64,000 bases of DNA from Dokdonella_A sp044227025 (lineage in GTDB: Bacteria; Pseudomonadota; Gammaproteobacteria; Xanthomonadales; Rhodanobacteraceae), in assembly GCF_044227025.1 (NCBI RefSeq), contig NZ_JBGAFX010000001.1:310001-374000 (forward strand). Direction: 5' to 3'. This document shows, one piece after another, positions 26,527-33,166 of the stretch (the stretch's first letter is position 1; the number at the start of each line of letters is the position of its first letter). The notes beneath the pieces are model-generated. The model made no database searches, was not told where the DNA came from, and saw only the letters and a program-made list of their open reading frames with translations. A program made the translations under genes and the position numbers.

Positions 26527-27912
26527 TCAGCGTGCGGCGAGGCGCACCTTGAAGCGCGCGCCGCCGAGACTGGGCGAGCGGTCGACCTGCACCTCGCCGC
26601 GGTACGCCTTGACGATGTCCTGCACGATCGCCAGCCCGATGCCGTGGCCCTGCACGCGTTCGTCGCCGCGCACGCCGCGTTGCAACAGGTGCTCGACCTT
26701 GTCCTCAGCAATGCCCGGGCCGTCGTCCTCGATCGCGAACTCGAGACCGGCGCGGCGTGCGCCGGCCGGCAGCGCGCTGGCATGCAGGACCACGCGCCGC
26801 CTCGCCCACTTGAACGAGTTCTCGAGCAGGTTGCCGAGCAGTTCCATGAGGTCGCCCTGGTCGCCGTGGAAACGCGCGGCCGGATCGATCTCGAATTCGC
26901 ACAACACGCCCCTCGACGCGTAGACCTTTTCTAGGCTGCGCACGATCTCTTCGGCATACGGTTCGATCAGCAGCGGCGCGGCGAAGGTCTGGTGGCCCGA
27001 GGTCGCCGCGCGCGAGAGCTGGTAGGCGACGATCTCGTCCATGCGGCCAACCTGTTCGAGCACGGTCCAGCGCAGCGCCTCGCCCTCGCTGTCGGACTCG
27101 AGCTGGCTGCGCATCACCGCGAGCGGCGTCTTCAGGCTGTGCGCGAGGTCGGACAAGGTATTGCGGTAGCGCTTGACGCGATCGCGCTCGACCTCGATGA
27201 AGTTGTCGAGACTGCCGGTCAGTCCCGACAGCTCGATCGGGTAGTCGGCGCCGAGTTGTTCCTGCGTGCCGCGTTCGACGCGCGCGAGATCGGTCGCGAC
27301 ACGACGCAGTGGCGCGAGGCTCCAGCGCAGCACCGCGAGCAACAGCAGCAGCAGCGCGATGCCGAGCGCGCCGAGCCAGGTCAACAGGGTGCGCCGGTAC
27401 ACTTCGATCTGCGCGCGCAGGGTGGCGCTGTCTTCGGCGACGTAGAACGTCAGGTGCAGCACAGACTTGTTGCTGCTGTTCCAGTCGACACCCTGGGCCA
27501 GCACGAACAGCGCGCCGAGCGAGGTCTGCACCGGTCCGCGGAACTCGGCCGGTCCGCGTGGCAAGTCGGCGTCGAATGGAAGGTCGCGACCGCTCGCCGA
27601 CGGCGAGCGCCAGTGGTCGTCCTTGCTGCCGAGGATCTTCGCGCCGACGATGCCCGCATACAGGCCGCTCGGCGAGGGCTGGTCGAAGCGCGGGTCCGGC
27701 CCGACTTCGGGCGGGATCAACGCGCCGGCGCGCGTCGTGTCCGATCCGGCGAGATAGGCGTACATGTACCCTTGCAGCCGCTCGCGCAGGGCGCTTTGCG
27801 CCGCGTCGTAGAACGCGCGGTCGAGCGCGAAGAACGCCAGCGCGAGGAACGCGGCCAGCACCACGCCGGCGGCGGCGAGTGAGCGCGCTTGCAGCGAGAG
27901 CGGGCGCGCCAC
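26527..27912 (-). CDS. phoQ: PhoQ-like sensor histidine kinase
   Basis: From GTG 27912 (ARPLSLQARSLAAAGVVLAA) about 461 residues. Two membrane segments (about 14-34 and 170-190, LLTWLGALGIALLLLLLAVL) flank a periplasmic sensor region. Then come HAMP-like sequence, a dimerisation/phosphoacceptor motif LSDLAHSLKTPLAVMRSQLE, and an ATPase domain with ELLGNLLENSFKWA (N box), AIEDDGPGI (G1) and GHGIGLAIVQDI (G2). It follows its response regulator by 11 bp. PhoP/PhoQ systems respond to low divalent cations and cationic peptides; the ligand here is not determinable. There is no strong ribosome binding site at the GTG, which suggests coupling. Confidence 0.82.
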   Translation of the reverse strand: MARPLSLQARSLAAAGVVLAAFLALAFFALDRAFYDAAQSALRERLQGYMYAYLAGSDTTRAGALIPPEVGPDPRFDQPSPSGLYAGIVGAKILGSKDDHWRSPSASGRDLPFDADLPRGPAEFRGPVQTSLGALFVLAQGVDWNSSNKSVLHLTFYVAEDSATLRAQIEVYRRTLLTWLGALGIALLLLLLAVLRWSLAPLRRVATDLARVERGTQEQLGADYPIELSGLTGSLDNFIEVERDRVKRYRNTLSDLAHSLKTPLAVMRSQLESDSEGEALRWTVLEQVGRMDEIVAYQLSRAATSGHQTFAAPLLIEPYAEEIVRSLEKVYASRGVLCEFEIDPAARFHGDQGDLMELLGNLLENSFKWARRRVVLHASALPAGARRAGLEFAIEDDGPGIAEDKVEHLLQRGVRGDERVQGHGIGLAIVQDIVKAYRGEVQVDRSPSLGGARFKVRLAAR

Positions 27913-27923
27913 GCGAGCCGTAC

Positions 27924-28637
27924 TCAGGCGCTGTCGGTCTGCGCCTCGTCCGCCGGTGCATCCGTGCGTTCGAGCGCGAAGCGGTAGCCGCGGCCACGCA
28001 CGGTTTCGATCGGCTTGATCGCGTTGTCCGGATCGAGCTTGCGGCGCAGGCGACCGATGAACACTTCGAGCACGTTGGAGTCGCGGTCGAAATCCTGCTG
28101 GTAGATGTGCTCGGTGAGATCGGCCTTCGAGACCAGCTCGCCGGCGTGCAGCATGAGGTACTCCAGCACCTTGTACTCGTAACTTGTGAGATCGACGCCG
28201 CTGCCGTTCACGCTGACCGTCTGCGCGGTGGTGTCGAGGATCACCGGGCCGCATTCGAGCGTCGGCCGCGACCAGCCACTGGCGCGCCGCACCAGGGCGT
28301 TGAGACGCGCGAGCAGTTCCTCGACGTGGAAGGGTTTCACCAGGTAATCGTCGGCGCCGTTCTTGAGGCCCTGCACCTTGTCCTGCCACGAAGAACGCGC
28401 GGTCAGGATCAGGATCGGGTAGCGCTGGCCCGCCTCGCGCAGCTGCTTGACCAGATCCATGCCGGAAAGCTTGGGCAGGCCGAGGTCGATGATCGCAACG
28501 TCGAACGGCACCTCGCGCCCGAGATAGAGGCCTTCCTCGCCGTCCCCGGCGGCGTCTACCGCGAAACCGTCGCGCTTGAGGCGCGCGGCCAGTGTCTCCC
28601 GCAAGGGAGCTTCATCTTCAACGAGCAATACGCGCAT
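27924..28637 (-). CDS. phoP: PhoP-like OmpR-family response regulator
   Basis: A 237-residue protein: receiver domain 1-115 with acidic pocket EDE (7-9), phosphoacceptor Asp51 (VAIIDLGLP), Thr in ILTARS and Lys in YLVKPFHVEEL, then an OmpR winged helix (about 130-228: LTSYEYKVLEYLMLH, DRDSNVLEVFIGRLRRKLD, TVRGRGYRFAL). It is transcribed with the PepSY protein upstream and the kinase downstream, an arrangement also seen around PhoPQ in Xanthomonas relatives. Confidence 0.86.
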   Translation of the reverse strand: MRVLLVEDEAPLRETLAARLKRDGFAVDAAGDGEEGLYLGREVPFDVAIIDLGLPKLSGMDLVKQLREAGQRYPILILTARSSWQDKVQGLKNGADDYLVKPFHVEELLARLNALVRRASGWSRPTLECGPVILDTTAQTVSVNGSGVDLTSYEYKVLEYLMLHAGELVSKADLTEHIYQQDFDRDSNVLEVFIGRLRRKLDPDNAIKPIETVRGRGYRFALERTDAPADEAQTDSA

Positions 28638-28685
28638 GTTTCCTCCGGGTCTCGCCGTCCGTGTCCTGTTTTCTACTGCTCTGCT

Positions 28686-28919
28686 CTACTGCTCGGCCTG
28701 CACCTGCACGATACGCACCTGGCCGTCGCGGGTCAGGATCTTGATGCGATAGACCTTGCGCTTGCCGACGTTCAAGGTCTGCACCGAGAGCACCTTGCCG
28801 TCGGCCTCGCGCTGCGCCTGGGCGACCGCTTCCTGCAAGCTGACTTCGCGCGCGCACGCATCCGCGGCCAGGACCGCGAGCAGCGCGCACAGCAGGATTC
28901 GGGTTCGACCGGTTCGCAT
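28686..28919 (-). CDS. small exported PepSY-domain protein
   Basis: A 77-residue protein with a signal peptide (MRTGRTRILLCALLAVLAAD, cleavage near ACA-RE) followed by one PepSY-like unit: VSLQEAVAQAQREADGKVL, VGKRKVYRIKILTRDGQVR. PepSY units in the periplasm are thought to modulate peptidases or sensors. It lies 48 bp before the response regulator, so it may feed into the PhoQ-like sensor. ATG 28919 is chosen for the signal peptide. Confidence 0.75.
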   Translation of the reverse strand: MRTGRTRILLCALLAVLAADACAREVSLQEAVAQAQREADGKVLSVQTLNVGKRKVYRIKILTRDGQVRIVQVQAEQ

Positions 28920-29048
28920 CACTTCGTCCGCATCATACGACCACGCCCTCGTTCCATGGCCAGGTGTTGCCGCAGTCTCGTCAGCGCGCATTGAATTTGG
29001 GCTGAACCCGCACCCGGGCAGCGGATTCTCGACGTCTCCCGCCCCATG

Positions 29049-29963
29049 TCAAAAGATCTCGGCCACGCAGCAGCGCAGGCTGCCGCCGGCCTTTTCGGTC
29101 TCGTCGAGCTCGACCGCGCCGATCGCGAAGCCCGACCGGGCGAGCAGGGCGCGTTGCGAGGAATCCAGCGCGTCGGCTGCGCGCGCGCTCATCCACGCGC
29201 GCTCCGGCCCGAGCGCGATCGCATTGCCGGCAAACGCCTGCTTCTGCGCCGGCGACAGGAACACCGCATTGCCGGCGTACGCCTGCGCGATCGCCTGCGC
29301 GACCCGCGCATCGGCGAAACCGTCGGCGGCGAGGAGCGCGGCGCGCCCGGCCAGCACCGCCAGCACGACATTGGTGTGGTATTCACCCGGCGCGAGGTCG
29401 AACGCGAACGTCAGCCGCAAACCGAACGCTGCGTGCATCGCGCGCGCGCCCTGCATGTCGCAGCGCTCGGAGAGGCCGCAGTAGCCGATCCCGCGCGCGC
29501 GGTCGATGACGAGGGCGCCGGTCAGCTCGGCGACGAAGTCGCCGCCGGAGAGATCGGTTTCGCGGTAACCGAGCACGTCGCGGAAGAAGCCGCGGATGTC
29601 GGCGCGCGCGGCCTCGCGCCGGCGCACCGGATGGCGCATGCATCCGACGATCAGTTGCCCGCGTGTGGTCGCGAACACGTTGTTGGGGAACATGCCATCC
29701 GGACTGTCCGGATCGCCCGGAAACATCACCACCGGGACGTCCGCGCCGAGCCGGCGCGCCAGTTCCGCGTGCTGCTGCAGCGCGCGCGCGGGGTCGGGCA
29801 CACGCGCGAGGTCCATGTAGCGATTGTCCTGCGCCGATTCGGCCGCGAGTGCCGCGCTCGCCGGACAGACCAGGAATGCGCCGCGCGCGGTCGCCGGTCC
29901 GCGCATCGGATGGCGTGCGGCGGAAAACTCGGCGAGGAAGCGGTCCGGGTCGCTGACGATCAT
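29049..29963 (-). CDS. arginine deiminase/amidinotransferase-family hydrolase
   Basis: A 304-residue protein of the guanidino-group-modifying superfamily. MFPNNVFATTRGQLIVGCM gives the conserved FPNN substrate loop, LSGGDFVAEL and YHTNVVLAVL (His) follow, and the C-terminal GGSLRCCVAEIF carries the catalytic Cys. It resembles the DDAH/citrulline-utilisation hydrolase group, acting on arginine or a derivative. It overlaps the stop of tag by 4 bp and ends 129 bp after the PepSY start. The substrate is not certain. Confidence 0.78.
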   Translation of the reverse strand: MIVSDPDRFLAEFSAARHPMRGPATARGAFLVCPASAALAAESAQDNRYMDLARVPDPARALQQHAELARRLGADVPVVMFPGDPDSPDGMFPNNVFATTRGQLIVGCMRHPVRRREAARADIRGFFRDVLGYRETDLSGGDFVAELTGALVIDRARGIGYCGLSERCDMQGARAMHAAFGLRLTFAFDLAPGEYHTNVVLAVLAGRAALLAADGFADARVAQAIAQAYAGNAVFLSPAQKQAFAGNAIALGPERAWMSARAADALDSSQRALLARSGFAIGAVELDETEKAGGSLRCCVAEIF

Positions 29964-30550
29964 CGGGAACGGGTTCCTGCGAGGGGGCGATGGCGAAAGC
30001 AATCGACGACGTGGTCGTTGACCATGCCGGTCGCCTGCATGAAGGCGTAGCAGATGGTCGAGCCGACGAAGCGGAAACCGCGCTTGCGCAGATCCTTGCT
30101 CATGCGGTCCGACACCGGTGTCGTCGCCGGCACCGGCGCGCTCGCGCTCCAGCGGTTCTGCAGCGTGCGTCCGTCGACGAACGACCACAGCAAGGCATCG
30201 AGGCTGCCGTGTTCGTCGATCGCGGCGAGTGCGGCGCGCGCGTTGTCGCGCACCGAGGTGATCTTGAGGCGGTTGCGGATCAAGCCGGCGTCGCCGAGCA
30301 GGGTCTCGATGCGGCGATCGCTCAGGCGCGCGCACGCGGCGATGTCGAAGCCCGCGAACACTCGCCGGTAGTGGTCGCGTTTGTCGAGCACGGTGCGCCA
30401 GGACAGGCCGGCTTGCGCGCCTTCGAGGCAGAGGAACTCGAACAGCGCGCGATCGTCATGCAGCGGCACGCCCCATTCGTGGTCGTGGTAGTCGCGCAGG
30501 CTGTCGCTGCCGGCAGCCCAGGCGCAGCGCGTGCGGCGGTCTTCGTGCAT
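29960..30550 (-). CDS. tag: DNA-3-methyladenine glycosylase I
   Basis: A 196-residue enzyme with the family features: RCAWAAGSDSLRDYHDHEWG (zinc-binding Cys and His, then DxEWG), FEFLCLEGAQAGLSW (catalytic Glu and base-stacking Trp), RNRLKITSVRDNA, and a C-terminal GMVNDHVVDCFRH supplying the other zinc ligands. It removes 3-methyladenine from alkylated DNA. It is translationally coupled to the downstream amidinotransferase-like gene, with no obvious functional link. Confidence 0.93.
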   Translation of the reverse strand: MHEDRRTRCAWAAGSDSLRDYHDHEWGVPLHDDRALFEFLCLEGAQAGLSWRTVLDKRDHYRRVFAGFDIAACARLSDRRIETLLGDAGLIRNRLKITSVRDNARAALAAIDEHGSLDALLWSFVDGRTLQNRWSASAPVPATTPVSDRMSKDLRKRGFRFVGSTICYAFMQATGMVNDHVVDCFRHRPLAGTRSR

Positions 30551-30611
30551 GGCGTCGCTCCGGTGCGGTCCGCTGTCCTCGGGTCCGCTGTCATGAGTCC
30601 GTGGTCATCAG

Positions 30612-30630
30612 GCCCGCTATGATAGCGGGC
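30612..30630. promoter_or_regulatory. perfect inverted repeat in the tag/EamA divergent region
   Basis: GCCCGCTA-tga-TAGCGGGC is a perfect 8-bp palindrome between the divergent tag and EamA genes. The sequence TATGAT inside it looks like a -10 box for the plus strand. It could be an operator or an mRNA hairpin. No -35 box is convincing. Confidence 0.35.
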
Positions 30631-30651
30631 CGCCTGCCCGCGATCGCACCG

Positions 30652-31548
30652 ATGACTGCCGCTTCGCCTTCGCGTCGTCCCGCCCTCGTCGCACTCGCGC
30701 TGCTGACCCTGGTCTGGAGCTACAACTGGATCGTGATGAAGCAGGCGTTGCAGTTCAGCGGCCCATTCACGTTCTCCGCGCTGCGATACGTGTTCGGCTC
30801 GCTGGTGCTGTTCGCGGTGCTGCTGCTGCGCGGTGAATCGCTGCGACCTCCGCCGCTGCTGCCGACCGCACTGATCGGCCTGGCGCAAACGCTCGGCTTC
30901 CAGTTGCTGGTGCAGTCCGCACTGGTCATCGGCGGCGCCGGCAAGACCGCGCTGCTCGCGTACACGATGCCGTTCTGGGTCGTGCTGCTCGGCTGGTTGG
31001 CGTTCGGCCAGCGCCCCGATGCGCGCCTCGCCGCCGGCCTTTGCGTCGCCGCATGCGGCCTCGCGCTCGTGCTCGAGCCCTGGAACGGTTTTGGCGGCGC
31101 GCGCAGCTCGCTGCTCGCGCTCGGCGGCGGCCTCGCATGGGCGATCGGCGTCGTTGCCTCCAAACGCCTGTTCGAACGCGGTGGTGTCAGCGCGCTGTCG
31201 CTGACCGCGTGGCAGATGCTGATAGGCACGCTTGGCGTGGTCGCGGTCGCGCTGGTCGTGCCGGAGCGCGCGATCGAATGGAGCCACTGGTTCATCGTCG
31301 CGCTCGTCTACAACGCGCTGCTCGCGTCCGGCCTCGCCTGGCTGCTCTGGTCATACGTGGTCGCGCGCCTGCCCGCGAACGTGGCCGGCCTGTCGAGCCT
31401 GGCCATCCCGATTGCCGGCATCGCGTTCGCATGGGCTCTGCTCGGCGAACGACCGAGCCTGGTCGAAGGCGCCGGCATCGTGCTGATCGGCGTCGCGCTG
31501 GCCCTCGTCAGTTTGCGTCGACCTACCGCGCCAACCCGCGCGACATGA
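30652..31548 (+). CDS. EamA-family (DMT) transporter
   Basis: From ATG 30652, 298 residues with about ten hydrophobic helices in two similar halves, typical of EamA/RhaT drug-metabolite transporters: ALLTLVWSYNWIVMKQAL, ALRYVFGSLVLFAVLLLR, MPFWVVLLGWLAFGQRP, LLALGGGLAWAIGVVASKRL, SLAIPIAGIAFAWALLGERP. An alternative ATG lies at 30619 within the palindrome. Substrate unknown (metabolite efflux is common). Converges on the DUF2214 gene with a 26-bp overlap. Confidence 0.83.
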   Translation: MTAASPSRRPALVALALLTLVWSYNWIVMKQALQFSGPFTFSALRYVFGSLVLFAVLLLRGESLRPPPLLPTALIGLAQTLGFQLLVQSALVIGGAGKTALLAYTMPFWVVLLGWLAFGQRPDARLAAGLCVAACGLALVLEPWNGFGGARSSLLALGGGLAWAIGVVASKRLFERGGVSALSLTAWQMLIGTLGVVAVALVVPERAIEWSHWFIVALVYNALLASGLAWLLWSYVVARLPANVAGLSSLAIPIAGIAFAWALLGERPSLVEGAGIVLIGVALALVSLRRPTAPTRAT

Positions 31549-31975
31549 TCACCGCCGCGAGCGGAATCAGGCCGATCAGGTGCAGTTCCACCGCGACCCA
31601 GCGACGCGCGCTGCGCCATTCGGTTTCCGGCACGCGCCAGCTGGCATCGGCGTTGCGCGCGCGACGCCAGCGCAGGAAGGCACGCGTCGGCAGGATCGAA
31701 AGCAATCCGACCAGCACGAACAAGCCGAGCTTGAGGTGGAACACCGGGTTGTGTGCGTAGAACGACCAGCCCTTGAGGCCGAATACCGCGCGCGCGGCGC
31801 CGGTGGCGACCACGATGCCGGCGAGCACTCCGAAGCCGGCATCCGCGCGCACGAGACGTGCGAGGTCGAGCGCATCCGCGCCCGCGCGCAGCAGGGTCCA
31901 TTCCTTGGCGAGAAACCAGACCAGGGCGAAGATCGCGGCGAAGTGCAGGTAGGCGAGGATCGCGTCGCTCCACAT
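31523..31975 (-). CDS. DUF2214-family membrane protein
   Basis: A 150-residue protein with four hydrophobic segments (LAYLHFAAIFALVWFLAKEW, GFGVLAGIVVATGAARAVFG, NPVFHLKLGLFVLVGLLSIL, WVAVELHLIGLIPLAAVIMS) and conserved polar residues EW, KGW and KLG in the family pattern. The biochemical role of DUF2214 is unknown. ATG 31975 (MWSDAILAYLH) is the family start; the further 16 codons upstream belong to the neighbouring repeat element. Confidence 0.75.
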   Translation of the reverse strand: MWSDAILAYLHFAAIFALVWFLAKEWTLLRAGADALDLARLVRADAGFGVLAGIVVATGAARAVFGLKGWSFYAHNPVFHLKLGLFVLVGLLSILPTRAFLRWRRARNADASWRVPETEWRSARRWVAVELHLIGLIPLAAVIMSRGLAR

Positions 31976-32008
31976 GGTTCTGCTCCGAAGGGAAAGAGTT
32001 GAGACCCG

Positions 32009-32128
32009 GGAGCCCTTGAACAATGCTCGTCATCCCCGACGGGGTCCCGCGTCTTCAGGCCTTGAAATCCAGGACACCGGATTCCGTGTTCGCGGGACGA
32101 CGGCAAGGAAGCGTTGTTCAGAGGCTCC
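32009..32128. mobile_element. MITE-like 120-bp element with 19-bp terminal inverted repeats
   Basis: Left end GGAGCCCTTGAACAATGCT (32009-32027) and right end, read on the other strand, GGAGCCTCTGAACAACGCT (32110-32128) match at 16 of 19 positions. The interior has CGTCATCCCCG and a second partial palindrome ending GCGGGACGACG. It carries no gene. The right end covers the stop codon of the dehydratase gene, so the last residues of that protein come from the element. No target-site duplication is evident. Confidence 0.6.
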
Positions 32129-33074
32129 TCTGGCAAAAAAATCCCGGATCGACGTTGCCGCCGGACAGGATCACGCCGACGCGGCGGCCGGCGAAGCGGC
32201 CTGGATGGGCGAGCACGGCGGCGAGCACGGTCGCCGACGACGGTTCGACCAGTTGCTTGAGCCGTTGCCACAGCAGTTTCATTGCCGCGAGCGTATCGCT
32301 GTCGGCGACCGGCAGAACCTCGACTGCATGCCGGCGCAGCAGATCGAGATTGATCGCTCCGATCGTCGCGCGCAGGCCGTCGCACATCGTGTCGCTCTGG
32401 ATATCGGTCACGCGCTCGCCGCGGCGCAATGATTCGTACGCATCGGCGGCGCCGGCCGGCTCGGCTGCGAACAACGCCACGCCGGGGTTGATCGCGCGTG
32501 CAGCAATCGCGCTGCCGCTGGCGAGGCCGCCGCCTCCGACCGGAGTGATCACGACGTCGAGCAGGTCGACTTCGTCGAACAGTTCGAGTGCGGCGGTGCC
32601 CTGGCCGGCGATCACGCGCGGATCGGTGTACGGATGCACGAGGATCGCTCCCGTCCGCGCCTGCACCTGTGCCGCCGCCTGTTCGCGCGCGCGGGTGGTC
32701 GGCGCGCATGCGTGCAGGGTCGCGCCATAGGCCGCGATCGCGTCGAGCTTGGTCTTGACCGCATCTTCCGGCACGACCACGTGGGCGGCGACGCCGCGCG
32801 TCCGCGCGGCCAGCGCGAGCGCCGCACCATGGTTGCCGGAGGAATGCGTGACGACACCGCGGCGCGCTTCCTCGTCATCGAGCGACCACACCGCATTGCA
32901 GGCACCGCGGAACTTGAACGCACCTGCGCGTTGCAGGTGCTCGCACTTGAAGAACAGCTGCGCGCCTGCGAGCGCGTCGAGCGAGCGCGAACGCAGCACC
33001 GGCGTGCGCTGCGCGTGCGGCGCGATGCGCGCGGCAGCTGCCTCGATCGCGGCGAAATCGGGCGCGGTCGTCAT
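32118..33074 (-). CDS. PLP-dependent threonine/serine dehydratase or serine racemase
   Basis: A 318-residue fold-type II PLP enzyme from ATG 33074 (TTAPDFAAIEAAAARI); a start three codons earlier is possible. Lys54 in GAFKFRGACNA is the PLP lysine, VTHSSGNHGAALALAA binds cofactor phosphate, ITPVGGGGLASGSAIAAR is the glycine loop and VGVILSGGNVD ends the core. It lacks the regulatory ACT-like domain of IlvA, so it is a catabolic-type dehydratase or racemase. The C-terminus CQRSL is encoded by the adjoining MITE-like repeat. Confidence 0.85.
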   Translation of the reverse strand: MTTAPDFAAIEAAAARIAPHAQRTPVLRSRSLDALAGAQLFFKCEHLQRAGAFKFRGACNAVWSLDDEEARRGVVTHSSGNHGAALALAARTRGVAAHVVVPEDAVKTKLDAIAAYGATLHACAPTTRAREQAAAQVQARTGAILVHPYTDPRVIAGQGTAALELFDEVDLLDVVITPVGGGGLASGSAIAARAINPGVALFAAEPAGAADAYESLRRGERVTDIQSDTMCDGLRATIGAINLDLLRRHAVEVLPVADSDTLAAMKLLWQRLKQLVEPSSATVLAAVLAHPGRFAGRRVGVILSGGNVDPGFFCQRSL

Positions 33075-33166
33075 GACGGGCATCCGGATGCACAAGCGCG
33101 GCACGATACACGCGGCGCAGCCCCGCATGCTAGCCTGCGCCGGTCCAGTCCGACCGCTCGCTCCCC

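Noticed and set aside
26527..28389. Apparent response regulator-kinase fusion of about 620 residues
   Set aside because: The upstream third reads the regulator gene in the wrong frame; the regulator has its own complete frame ending 11 bp before a GTG start of the kinase.
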